NCBI RefSeq assembly: GCF_001277215.2
Contig: NZ_CP013940.1
Coordinates: 1,488,001 to 1,552,000 of the forward strand
Length of the DNA stretch: 64,000 nucleotides
Direction of reading: 5' to 3'
Source of the DNA: Cronobacter malonaticus LMG 23826
Lineage (GTDB): Bacteria; Pseudomonadota; Gammaproteobacteria; Enterobacterales; Enterobacteriaceae
Both the position numbers and the translations under genes were made by a program. Each line of letters opens with the position of its first letter. Within the stretch, counting starts at the first letter, position 1. This document shows positions 1 to 8,271 of the stretch, piece by piece. Below the pieces are notes generated by a model. It had not been told where the DNA came from, searched no databases, and saw only the letters and a list, made by a program, of their open reading frames with translations.

Positions 1-186
1 GCGCTGCGTAACAAGAGCGCTGACGTCGTGTTGTTTATTGATGTACTTCTTGAAGAAGATGGCACGCAGGTCTTTTCTGAAGAAGACAAGCCGCAGGTGG
101 AGCTGTTTTATGGCCCGGTGCACGCCCGTCTTCTTAAGCAGGCGCTCGATCTGACCACCTCGGCCTCCGAAGTGGAAAAGCCGTAA
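1..186 (+). CDS. Phage tail assembly chaperone (lambda G-like), 3' part
   Basis: The reading frame is open from the window edge and stops at 184-186. It is the acidic C-terminal part of a small tail-assembly chaperone that, in lambda-type siphophages, coats the tape-measure protein during tail building. The identification rests mainly on what follows: in the -1 frame the text continues as a T-like segment, and a slippery-looking GGAAAAG lies at 174-180, five codons or fewer before the stop. This matches the programmed G to G-T frameshift arrangement of lambda. The 5' end lies outside the window. The assignment is by architecture and resemblance, not by a search. Confidence 0.6.
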   Translation, partial: ALRNKSADVVLFIDVLLEEDGTQVFSEEDKPQVELFYGPVHARLLKQALDLTTSASEVEKP

Positions 187-341
187 GCCAGCCCGGCACC
201 TTCTTCCTGATGACGCTGGCGCTGCGTCTGGGCCGTACGCTTCACGAACTGAAGCAGACAATGACGGCGAGCGAGTTGCGTATACCGGCTTTACTCGTGG
301 AACATATCTGGTGTTTGGTAAATGGAGCGCCGATGGTGTGA
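186..341 (+). pseudogene. Truncated T extension of the G-T tail chaperone, fused to foreign sequence
   Basis: In the -1 frame relative to the preceding gene, the translation runs FFLMTLALRLGRTL...MTASEL, which resembles the T part of lambda-like G-T tail chaperones. After MTASEL, near position 275, the resemblance stops and the frame runs out at 339-341 inside the next reading frame. A normal T segment is longer and would be followed by the tape-measure gene and further tail genes. None of these is present, so a large deletion has removed the central tail module. The exact junction cannot be fixed by eye; roughly 270-285. Confidence 0.5.
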
Positions 342-781
342 CGGTTGAATATGATGGCACCAGAGTGATCGCCACACAGGAGCGTAACGGCGCAAATGTG
401 AACGCTACAGTCACCATGGACATCGTGATATTTGCGACGGGTGTGGCCCCAGTTGCAGGTCCCGGCCTTAATTTCTTTAATGCGGCGGGTCAGTGCACAT
501 TCTCTACAACGCGCCGCCCTTTTTTATACAGCAATGCGTATTGCCGGGCGTCTAAAACCTCAACGGATATCGGCAACCGGTTCATTATGCTTGGACGTTA
601 TGGCGCTACGTCTGATATTCAGGGCGGCTGGTGTTACGCGAAATATTGCGGGATTGTCAGAAGCGGAAATTCGGTGCGAATTGGCCGCGGTTACGTGGCA
701 ACTTTCTGGACCAGTGACTATCCGGTTACGTTCGATATTGTCAGCTCTACCAATATTTTACTGCTTGAAAGCATGTATTAA
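275..781 (+). pseudogene. C-terminal remnant of a phage tail-region protein
   Basis: An open frame in the third phase runs through the deletion junction to the stop at 779-781, giving about 168 residues of plausible protein (for example YTGFTRGTYLVFGKWSADGV). No start codon with a ribosome site lies at its beginning; the GTG at 311 is internal to the open frame. I read it as the C-terminal part of a protein that lies just upstream of the tail fibre in lambdoid phages, left headless by the deletion. I do not recognise its family with certainty, and its function is unknown. Confidence 0.5.
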
Positions 782-821
782 GCATCACCGCGTCGGCCAT
801 TTATACTGTCAGGAGAATACC

Positions 822-1958
822 ATGTCGGCAGGCAATCTTACGCTCACAAATAAATCAGCAGTGGTTACTGGAACTGGTACAACATTCACGACTGAATTAA
901 AAGTTGGTGATTTTATTGTTTTTAATGTGGGTGGGGCGCCATACACAATTCCAGTTAAATCAATTACCAGCAACACGCAGTTAATTCTTATCAGTAATTA
1001 TACAGGCCCAACACAAAGTGGTGTTGCATGGTTTTCTGTGCCGCAGGAAGCGCAGAGCCTGATTTCCTCGGCGCTTGCCACTCAGTCAGCAGAAGCGTTG
1101 CGCGGGCTTAATTATGACAAGATGAACTGGCAGCAGGTATTCAGTTCGAATGACAATATAACTGTCACTCTTCCTGATGGATCTACATTCACAGGTCCGG
1201 CATGGCTTAAGTTGGTGAGCATGCTAAATAATGGGCTAGCAAAGGACAAAAACCTATCAGACCTGCCAGACAAATCTGCAGCGCTGATCAATCTTGGTTT
1301 AGGGGACGGAAAGGGACGATTGATTGGACTGAAAGTCATTACGGCTTCTGGAATTTACTCCCCCACACCAGGAACGTCATTTATATATGCTGAGCTGGTA
1401 GGCGGTGGTGGAGGTGGGGGCGGTGCAACAACTACCACATCCGGGCAGTATTCTCCTGCAGGCGGAGGTGGTGGAGGTGGTTACACGGCAAAATTAATCC
1501 GATCCGGATTTTCTGGCCTGCAAATAAATATTGGCGCGGGCGGGCTCGGCGCTACTGGAGGATCAGCTTCGGGGGATCCAGGTGGTCCTACAACTTTTGC
1601 AGGAATGACAGCGCCTGGGGGCGGTGGTGGACAGCCAGGAGGGACCACAACCAGCAATAATACCGGCGGTGGAGGTGGGGGCGGTGGTGCGCTTGGTTCA
1701 GGTGGGGATATTAACAAGTCCGGTCAGCCTGGCGAAGGAGGCGTTTCATACTCTGCATCATCATTTGCCGGTTCCGGTGGTGGTAATGCTAAGTTTCCTT
1801 TCGGTGGCGGCGCAAGACGTGCCTCGAACAACCCTAGGATCGCCCCGACAGAACCTGGTTGCGGTGGAGGTGGTGGGAATAATAATGCGAACCAGACAGC
1901 AACCAGAACTGGCGCTTCAGGATCTGCTGGAGTGGCAATAATTTGGGAGTATGCGTAA
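822..1958 (+). CDS. Glycine-rich prophage tail fibre / receptor-binding protein
   Basis: A 378-aa protein starting at ATG 822, behind AGGAGA at 811-816. The first ~190 residues resemble the N-terminal, virion-attaching part of short tail-fibre proteins. From about residue 195 to the end the sequence is dominated by runs of six to eight glycines separated by short polar loops. This resembles the polyglycine-II-like tip domains of phage adhesins. Such a tip is expected to bind an outer-membrane protein or LPS on the host. It overlaps the next gene, a tail-fibre assembly protein, by one base (TAATG), a normal fibre/chaperone pair. The open frame extends upstream to 432, but no ribosome site supports that start. 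Confidence 0.75.
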   Translation: MSAGNLTLTNKSAVVTGTGTTFTTELKVGDFIVFNVGGAPYTIPVKSITSNTQLILISNYTGPTQSGVAWFSVPQEAQSLISSALATQSAEALRGLNYDKMNWQQVFSSNDNITVTLPDGSTFTGPAWLKLVSMLNNGLAKDKNLSDLPDKSAALINLGLGDGKGRLIGLKVITASGIYSPTPGTSFIYAELVGGGGGGGGATTTTSGQYSPAGGGGGGGYTAKLIRSGFSGLQINIGAGGLGATGGSASGDPGGPTTFAGMTAPGGGGGQPGGTTTSNNTGGGGGGGGALGSGGDINKSGQPGEGGVSYSASSFAGSGGGNAKFPFGGGARRASNNPRIAPTEPGCGGGGGNNNANQTATRTGASGSAGVAIIWEYA

Positions 1959-2353
1959 TGGTAGATATTTACGGTGTTATTGTGGATGGTGTTGTTGTTA
2001 ACAGCATTATGTGGGATGGGGAAGGGCAACTGGACATGGAAGGCGATATTGTCCTGATGGGAAGCAATGGCGGTATTGGATGGGCCTATGACGGAAAAGA
2101 GTTCAGCCCGCCACCGCCTCCGCAGAAAACCCATGAAGAACATGTGGCCCTTGCTGAAAATCAACGCCTGGGGTTGGCAGCTGCCGCTGAACAGTCAATC
2201 AGCCTGATGCGGACCAAACTGTTGATGGGGCGCAAACTTACCGAAGCTGAAACGGCTAAGGTGAATGCGGTGCTGGACTACATCGACGAACTCAACTCAC
2301 TGGATATGTCGGAAGCTCCCGACATCGAATGGCCTGCTATCGTTTACGATTAA
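1958..2353 (+). CDS. Phage tail fibre assembly protein (Tfa-like)
   Basis: A 131-aa protein whose ATG shares its A with the TAA of the fibre gene, so the two are probably translationally coupled. An N-terminal beta-rich region is followed by a proline run and a helical C-terminal half. That half contains AENQRLGLAAAAEQS and ends in a tryptophan-proline segment, as in Tfa/Caudo_TAP family proteins. These proteins help the fibre fold and may stay bound at its tip. This is the last recognisable phage structural gene here. Confidence 0.75.
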   Translation: MVDIYGVIVDGVVVNSIMWDGEGQLDMEGDIVLMGSNGGIGWAYDGKEFSPPPPPQKTHEEHVALAENQRLGLAAAAEQSISLMRTKLLMGRKLTEAETAKVNAVLDYIDELNSLDMSEAPDIEWPAIVYD

Positions 2354-2390
2354 TAGGCCGCTTCGTCTTGATTTCGTTACCTCCTGAAAC

Positions 2391-2410
2391 TACTGTATAA
2401 ATACACAGTA
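2391..2410 (+). promoter_or_regulatory. LexA box upstream of umuDC
   Basis: TACTGTATAAATACACAGTA is a near-perfect SOS box (CTGT-N8-ACAG, with flanking TA on both sides). It lies 20 bases before the umuD start, so LexA bound here would block transcription of umuDC until SOS induction. Confidence 0.92.
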
Positions 2411-2430
2411 ATTTTACCGGGAGGTACATA

Positions 2431-2868
2431 ATGAAAATACACCCCCTCGTCTGGCCGGTTACGCCAGTCAACATTCCATTCTATGCAGACCTGATTTCAG
2501 CTGGCTTTCCGAGTCCTGCTGCCGATTATATCGACAGCGGCATTGACCTCGTTTCCCACCTTATTGCACATCCTTCATCCACCTATGTCCTGCGGGTTGC
2601 TGGCGACTCGATGCGCGACGCTGGCATCCTTGACGGCTCGCTTTTGCTGGTGGACTTCAGTCTGCACGCGAAGCATAACGACATCGTGGTCGCCAATATT
2701 GGCGGGGAGTTCACCGTGAAAAGGCTGGTGACGTACCCGGTGGCGCAGCTGCGCGCCGAGAACCCGGCTTACCCGCCTATAGCTGTTTATGACGCCGACG
2801 ACCTCGAAATCGTCGGCGTTGTCATTTGCGTGATAAATACCCTGCACCGCAATGTTCGCGCTGGTTGA
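2431..2868 (+). CDS. umuD: DNA polymerase V subunit UmuD (self-cleaving)
   Basis: A 145-aa LexA/UmuD-type S24 peptidase. The cleavage site Ala24-Gly25, the nucleophile Ser60 (GDSM) and Lys97 (VKRL) fall at the same positions as in E. coli UmuD. RecA-stimulated cleavage should give UmuD', which joins UmuC in the error-prone polymerase V. Ribosome site GGGAGG at about 2420-2425. It overlaps umuC by 17 bases, and the LexA box is immediately upstream. Position directly behind prophage tail genes is typical of phage-borne umuDC-like operons. Confidence 0.95.
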   Translation: MKIHPLVWPVTPVNIPFYADLISAGFPSPAADYIDSGIDLVSHLIAHPSSTYVLRVAGDSMRDAGILDGSLLLVDFSLHAKHNDIVVANIGGEFTVKRLVTYPVAQLRAENPAYPPIAVYDADDLEIVGVVICVINTLHRNVRAG

Positions 2869-4114
2869 TATGAACTCGTTTTACACGAGTTGCGAGACGG
2901 CATTCCGTCCTGATCTGGCCGGTAAGCCCATTGTGGCGCTTTCGAATAATGATGGCTGCGTGATAGCGCGCAGCCGCGAAGCCAAAGCGCTTGGCATAAA
3001 AATGGGCATGCCCTGGTTCCAGCTTCGCGAGATGCAGTTTCCACAGCGGATTATAGCCTTCTCAAGCAACTATGAACTCTATGGCGACATGAGCCAGCGG
3101 GTGATGACCACGCTTGAGGAAATGTGCCCGCGCGTTGAGGTATACAGTATCGATGAAGCATTCTGTGACCTGACGGGTGTGCGGAACTGTCGCGACCTGG
3201 CTGATTTTGGCCGGGAGATACGCGAGACGGTGCGGCGTAACACCCGGATTCATTGTGGTGTCGGTATCGCCCAGACGAAGACGCTGGCGAAACTCGCCAA
3301 TCGCGCGGCGAAGGAGTGGCCGCAGACGGGCGGGGTGGTGGACCTGTCAAACCAGGCGCGCCAGCGGCGGCTGATGGCGCTGATGCCGGTGGAGGAAGTC
3401 TGGGGCGTCGGTCGGCGTATTGCCAGAAAGCTGGAGGCGATGGGCGTTAAAAACGCTTTACAGCTCTGTGATAGTGATATCCGCTTTATCCGCAAACACT
3501 TCAATGTCGTACTGGAACGCACCGTGCGCGAGCTGCGCGGTGAGCCCTGTCTGGAGATAGATGAGTTCGCCCCGGCGAAACAGGAAATCGTCTGCAGCCG
3601 GTCCTTCGGGGAGCGAATCACCGACTATGAGGCGATGCGCCAGGCTATCTGCAGCTATGCAGCGCGCGCGGCGGAAAAACTCCGCGGCGAACATCAGTTC
3701 TGCCGGTACATTTCGGTGTTCGTGAAAACGTCGCCGTTCTCTGCTGAACCGTATTACGGCAACCACGCCGGGACTAAGCTGCTGACGCCTACACAGGACA
3801 CGCGCGACATAATTGCCGCGGCGACGCGCTGCCTCGATGCAGTGTGGCGTGATGGACACCGGTACCAGAAGGCGGGGGTTATGCTGGGTGACTTTTTCAG
3901 CCAGGGCGTGGCGCAGCTGAATCTGTTTGACGAGAACGCGCCGCGCGCGAACAGCGAGGCGCTGATGTCACTGATGGACAAACTCAACCGGCAGGGGCGG
4001 GGAACCCTGTATTTTGCGGGGCAGGGTATCCAGCAGGCGTGGCAGATGAAGCGCGAGATGCTGTCGCCGTGTTACACGACGCGGCTTGCTGATGTACCGA
4101 CCGTGCGGGCATGA
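2852..4114 (+). CDS. umuC: DNA polymerase V catalytic subunit UmuC
   Basis: A 420-aa Y-family polymerase for translesion synthesis. The catalytic acidic residues Asp6, Asp101 and Glu102 (SIDEAFCD) are present. A complete fingers/little-finger region follows, with a beta-clamp-binding motif QLNLF at 355-359. Length and start match E. coli UmuC (about 422 aa). It is co-transcribed with umuD under the LexA box. The last ~200 bases are repeated in decayed form at 7331-7559, on the far side of the defence-like gene. Confidence 0.95.
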   Translation: MFALVDMNSFYTSCETAFRPDLAGKPIVALSNNDGCVIARSREAKALGIKMGMPWFQLREMQFPQRIIAFSSNYELYGDMSQRVMTTLEEMCPRVEVYSIDEAFCDLTGVRNCRDLADFGREIRETVRRNTRIHCGVGIAQTKTLAKLANRAAKEWPQTGGVVDLSNQARQRRLMALMPVEEVWGVGRRIARKLEAMGVKNALQLCDSDIRFIRKHFNVVLERTVRELRGEPCLEIDEFAPAKQEIVCSRSFGERITDYEAMRQAICSYAARAAEKLRGEHQFCRYISVFVKTSPFSAEPYYGNHAGTKLLTPTQDTRDIIAAATRCLDAVWRDGHRYQKAGVMLGDFFSQGVAQLNLFDENAPRANSEALMSLMDKLNRQGRGTLYFAGQGIQQAWQMKREMLSPCYTTRLADVPTVRA

Positions 4115-4294
4115 TAAAAGTGGTAGTGTTCACACCTTTATAATGCATGATAACGTTCGCTTTGAGTGAAAAGCGAATATTACATTCTGCAGCTGTGAGG
4201 ATTCGGGCCGGTGGCACCGAAACTCAGTTCTCGTTGGTAATGACTAACACCACGATAAGGTAGTTGCGCAGCTCCGCCTGCTCTAAACGAAGTC

Positions 4295-4334
4295 GGATCT
4301 CTGCTGGCCACTATAAAATGCCACTCAGAGATCC
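4295..4334. repeat. Perfect 9-bp inverted repeat with 22-nt loop
   Basis: GGATCTCTG (4295-4303) and CAGAGATCC (4326-4334) can form a hairpin just beyond the stop codon of the leftward PHP-ATPase gene. There is no U-run on either side, so it is not a textbook intrinsic terminator. It could be an mRNA 3'-end hairpin or the relic of a mobile-element end. Confidence 0.5.
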
Positions 4335-4350
4335 GGGGTAATGTCCTTCT

Positions 4351-7044
4351 CTATAAGGGATTGAGCCAGAGCATGCCGTATTTCTGCTCCCTAGCCTCAA
4401 ATGCGTGACGCCCCCCTTCAAGCACATCGCAGATTGCTCTGCGCATGCTGTTTGGTGCGTCATGATCGCCGTACTCCAATGCCCCGGCCCGGTAACTGAT
4501 CACTTCATCATCATTTGTGGCAATGATCACCTGTTCCGCATCACAGTTCACCACCAGGTTAGCATTATGAGTCACTATGATGACCTGACGGTACTGTTTA
4601 ATTTTTCTGAATAGCGGCACGAGATTGTGCATGATAAAATCGTTATCCAGATCATCTTCCGGCTGATCAAAGACAAAAGGTGAGCCAAAAGCATCCGTAG
4701 CCAGTTTGAGGCAGACGTAAAAGGTTCCGCGCTGACCGGCAGACAGTTTCTCGACGGTTTTTCCTTTGTATTCAAATTCTGCCCTGACGCTTAAGTACTG
4801 CTGGATATGTTCCGGATTAAAGAGGAAGTTCAGGAGAGCATACGGCCCCTGACTGTTAAAATACTCACTGCGCCACAGAAATTCTTCAATGGAAAGTTTC
4901 CTATCAGGGCATTCCGGCAGTGCCATTACGGGAGCGTTGGAGAGCAGTGCATGTAAATCAGAAATGGTTTGCACCCGGAACACATCGCGCAGCCGTTCAA
5001 CAGACGTCTGTTCAGCGGAAGCCCTAAATCGGCCGCGGTTAATATGATCTAGGATACCATTATAAAACGCCTCCACATCAAAATGCGGCTGGCCATAAAT
5101 ACGAATGTCGGTCAGAATATTCCGGATTAGCGCCTGTTGATCGTCAGTCAGGTGCGGTTTGTTAGCCAGAGAGGCATATGAAGTATCGATGACCGCCTGC
5201 TTTGCCAGCAGCGAGTCAATAAACGTGGTAGCCAGTTCGCCTCGCTGGAGTAACTCCTGCTGATACTGTGTCTCCCGGGCGTCGATAGTGCCCAAATGTT
5301 CCTCAGCCCGATCCGCCTGCAGTTGATATTCCTGCACCTTTTCCAGTAATCCCGGGATATCCTGCCCCAGCCCCTGCTCCTGAAACGACGCCATGATACG
5401 GCAATTATCCTCAGCAAGCCGTGTAGCCTTCTCGTCAATGCTGGCCAGCTTAGTCCCGACAGCGGCGGCAAGCAATGACAGATCGGGGTACGGGATAACT
5501 GTGCCGTCATCAATAGCAGCGTTGACGGTGTCAATCTTTGTAATCAGATCCCGGGCGGATGTATCAATCGCTGTTTGCAGCCCGGATGCATGTTTTTTGA
5601 CCTGTGTTAGGGTGGCCTGCTGCCCGCTGTTGTCACGAAATTGCTCGATCAGTTCCTTGTTACGAGTGCTGGTCAGGACATCAATTTTTTCCCGGGCCGT
5701 TCTGGCAAGCGCTTCCTGAAATGCACGCGTATTGATCGGCTCGCTACGCTCATTTTTAAATGTAAGAAACTCGCGCCATGCACGCCAGGCACTGAGGTTT
5801 TCGGTGAGTAGTTCCCCCGTACTGTCAGCCTCATGGTGAGAAGACAGTCGCAGCATTTTTTTAATCTCATCGCTGATAAGACCGGGCTCTTGGCAAAGTT
5901 TTTTGATCTCGCCTTGGGATACATGAAGGTATTCATATCCTTCTGAATATGCATCAAAGCGCACCTTTTCCCCGTTGGCCTTGTCCAGTTCAACGCATAG
6001 ATTTTGCACATTCACCGCACGTTGCTCACTTCCCCTAGTTGCGGCTCCGGCAAACCGAGAGCGAAGCGCATCCAGGAGCAGACTTTTTCCAGTTCCTCGG
6101 CCTCCGATAATGGCAACCATGTCCTGGCTCAGGGGGATTACCAGTTGCCGGAAGCGGATCTTCTGACCATCAAAAATGGTGCCTTCCACCTCGATCTTAC
6201 TGAAGTGAGCCTTGGGTGTGCGGTTGGTCAGCCAGTCATCACCGATCCTCAGTCGCGATTCGGGTTCAAGCAGAGCCTGCCGGAGTCCCTCAAATGTCGG
6301 CAGCGCCTTAACCCACGTATAACGGCCGCCAATCTGTGCCACGCTGTGCGCGTCCGAACACAGAAATACAGGTTTGATTGTGGCACCAGGATAACGGTCG
6401 GTCTGCAGGTAAAATTCACGATCGGCCGCACCACCGAAAATAATCTGTCCCTGGCGGTCAATTTCGGTCGCGGCAGCAGCCGATCGGCCTGTGGCTCCCG
6501 GACGATATCCGCCATAGCCGTTGGGGCACACTGCAATTAGAAAGTCTTGGAATGGACGCAGCACGGAATTGAGATGGGAAGTCATATCTAACAGTGCAAC
6601 CGTAATAGTATCAACACCGTGACCGCTGTCGCCAACGCTTTTCTCGCAACAGTAGACATTCTTCCCCCCACCATCCGTCAGCCTGAGCGGCAGGTGGGAA
6701 AGGGCTTCATTGATGCGCTCCGTTGAAAGCTTCTCTGAAAAGAGAATATGGATGTTAATGAACTGGTCATCCCGGTTCTGCTGATCGAGACGAAATTCCA
6801 CGTTGGCAAGTACTGTGATCGACAGACGCTGCCGGGCAATTTCATCCCGGATGATTTCCAATTCGTTCTGCCGCAAATAAAAGTAGTTCGTCACGGCGAT
6901 AAGGGATAGCTGATGCGCCCCCAGCGTCCTAACATAATCCTCGATATTAACATTATCATAACTATTGGCCAGCCACGTCAGTGGACTGTGGATATGTAAA
7001 TCCCATTTATTCCATTGTGAGCCTATCACTGGCGGATCCTTCAT
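4351..7044 (-). CDS. PHP-domain / SMC-like ABC ATPase (TrlF-type), probable defence protein
   Basis: An 897-aa protein in two parts. Residues 1-270 form a PHP metal-dependent phosphoesterase-like domain: HIH at 17-19, an acidic residue in NVEFR near 83, and CSDAH at 229-233. Residues 280-897 form an ABC/SMC-type ATPase with Walker A GGRGTGKS (314-321), a long helical middle, ABC signature LSAGQ (767-771), Walker B with FVFDQPEDD (790-798), DLDN D-loop and H-loop VTHNAN (His826). The QPEDDLDN form is shared with PrrC/RloC-like and TrlF-family ATPases. It is a single gene and less GC-rich than the core genome. Prophage, umuDC and toxin-antitoxin genes surround it. Anti-phage function is inferred from architecture and location; the substrate (nucleic acid or nucleotide) is unknown. 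Confidence 0.8.
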   Translation of the reverse strand: MKDPPVIGSQWNKWDLHIHSPLTWLANSYDNVNIEDYVRTLGAHQLSLIAVTNYFYLRQNELEIIRDEIARQRLSITVLANVEFRLDQQNRDDQFINIHILFSEKLSTERINEALSHLPLRLTDGGGKNVYCCEKSVGDSGHGVDTITVALLDMTSHLNSVLRPFQDFLIAVCPNGYGGYRPGATGRSAAAATEIDRQGQIIFGGAADREFYLQTDRYPGATIKPVFLCSDAHSVAQIGGRYTWVKALPTFEGLRQALLEPESRLRIGDDWLTNRTPKAHFSKIEVEGTIFDGQKIRFRQLVIPLSQDMVAIIGGRGTGKSLLLDALRSRFAGAATRGSEQRAVNVQNLCVELDKANGEKVRFDAYSEGYEYLHVSQGEIKKLCQEPGLISDEIKKMLRLSSHHEADSTGELLTENLSAWRAWREFLTFKNERSEPINTRAFQEALARTAREKIDVLTSTRNKELIEQFRDNSGQQATLTQVKKHASGLQTAIDTSARDLITKIDTVNAAIDDGTVIPYPDLSLLAAAVGTKLASIDEKATRLAEDNCRIMASFQEQGLGQDIPGLLEKVQEYQLQADRAEEHLGTIDARETQYQQELLQRGELATTFIDSLLAKQAVIDTSYASLANKPHLTDDQQALIRNILTDIRIYGQPHFDVEAFYNGILDHINRGRFRASAEQTSVERLRDVFRVQTISDLHALLSNAPVMALPECPDRKLSIEEFLWRSEYFNSQGPYALLNFLFNPEHIQQYLSVRAEFEYKGKTVEKLSAGQRGTFYVCLKLATDAFGSPFVFDQPEDDLDNDFIMHNLVPLFRKIKQYRQVIIVTHNANLVVNCDAEQVIIATNDDEVISYRAGALEYGDHDAPNSMRRAICDVLEGGRHAFEAREQKYGMLWLNPL

Positions 7045-7330
7045 ACAGAAAGTGTATTCGCCATCTTAATAGGGTTAAAAATTCCCGGCTACGGGATTAA
7101 CGCACTTGCGTGAAGCAGATTTGATCCGGCGCGCTTTTTTCGTTTTATGAAGTCAGAAAAATGAAGTGGCCTGTTCCTCATTGAACACAAATGGTTATAA
7201 GCTAGTTTCGCTTTTGGCACATAGTAGAAAGTATTGACATTCTACAATTCTCTCTGGTTTCGGTACTTTCAGGAACCTCGCGAAGCTTGGCTTACGTATT
7301 GTGTGACAGCGACCTGTAAAAGGTGAGCTA
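7045..7330. other. Intergenic stretch upstream of the PHP-ATPase gene
   Basis: AT-rich sequence that should hold the leftward promoter of the PHP-ATPase gene. I see no ORF with a ribosome site, no tRNA, no integrase fragment and no clear operator. Confidence 0.4.
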
Positions 7331-7559
7331 TATGCTGGGTGGCCTTTTAGGCAGTCTAACGCGTGCGCAGCTGAACCCTTTTGACGAGAACGCGCCGCGC
7401 GCGAACAGCGAGGCGCTGATATCACTAATGGACAAACTCAACCAGCAGGGGAAGGGAATACTGTATTTTGCGGGGCAGGGTATCCAGCAGTCGTGGCTGG
7501 AAATGCTGTCGCTTGCTACACAACATGACTGTCTGATGTGCCTATTGCGCGCACCTTAG
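7331..7559 (+). pseudogene. umuC: Decayed duplicate of the umuC 3' end
   Basis: From ATGCTGGGT at 7332 the sequence closely follows the true umuC from 3881 onward. The peptide DENAPRANSEAL is identical and FAGQGIQQ is kept, but the clamp-binding motif reads QLNPF instead of QLNLF. The copy lacks the whole catalytic part and diverges after about 7510, ending at a stop near 7559. There is no ribosome site or start that would make it a real gene. It is either a remnant of a second umuDC-like operon or half of an insertion scar around the PHP-ATPase gene. Confidence 0.8.
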
Positions 7560-7722
7560 AAGAACAGGCGGGATATTTCAATAAAAGGTTATTGTAAGTG
7601 AAGAACAAACTGACAATGAAAATGTAACAATTAATTTTTGACTCTAATACGATTGTCATTTTAATTAAGCTGCGATGAAGCCATAGTCCTGTGGCTTCAT
7701 CGCTGTGACAGGTGAAAAAACA

Positions 7723-8271
7723 TCAGGCGCTTTTTTCCAATTCCTTCGAGTACCGCAACATTTCCATCGATATGAACATTGGGATTGTATCGTTGATGCT
7801 AATCTCTTCACTGGTAGCCTCAAAATCAAAACTTTCGTAAAAAGCGCGGGCACCAACTTTAGCATCCAGATAAACCCCTTTAATGCCACGCACTAAATTC
7901 GCACTATCAATACAGTAATCAAGAATAGCGCGAAACAACTCATCACCCCAGCCCTGCCTTTGGTATTGCTTATCGATAGCGATCATAGGGATTTTCATTA
8001 CTGCAAATACAGGTGGGACCGAATGAGGAAATATTTCTTTGGGAATTTCATCCCGGCCCAACTGATACAAAGAAGCCGTCACAAATCCCACCACTTTATC
8101 GCCTTCAAGAAGCAATAAGCCATTGATGTTGTCACGGCTATACTGGCGCTTTAGCTGCTGTAAATAGTCATTAAGCACCTTATCGCCACAATCAAACTTT
8201 TTAACCCCGGTGATTTTTACATCGGAATCAGCTTTTACAACACGAAAAATATTATCAATATTCTCGGACAT
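7723..8271 (-). CDS. GNAT-family toxin (TacT-like)
   Basis: A 182-aa GCN5-type acetyltransferase. It has the acetyl-CoA loop QRQGWG (104-109) and the C-terminal ARAFYESFDF with Tyr145, the position of the catalytic tyrosine in TacT/AtaT toxins. Family members acetylate the amino group of aminoacyl-tRNAs and stop translation. It overlaps the upstream DUF1778 gene by 17 bases, the standard antitoxin-toxin order. The exact tRNA target cannot be read from the sequence. Confidence 0.88.
   Translation of the reverse strand: MSENIDNIFRVVKADSDVKITGVKKFDCGDKVLNDYLQQLKRQYSRDNINGLLLLEGDKVVGFVTASLYQLGRDEIPKEIFPHSVPPVFAVMKIPMIAIDKQYQRQGWGDELFRAILDYCIDSANLVRGIKGVYLDAKVGARAFYESFDFEATSEEISINDTIPMFISMEMLRYSKELEKSA

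Noticed and set aside
1724..2164. Leftward frame across the tail-fibre and tfa genes
   Set aside because: Shadow of the two well-supported rightward genes; no ribosome site.
4236..4245. GGTAATGACT, resembling an IS1 end
   Set aside because: Only ten bases match; no transposase and no partner end are found within an IS1 length.
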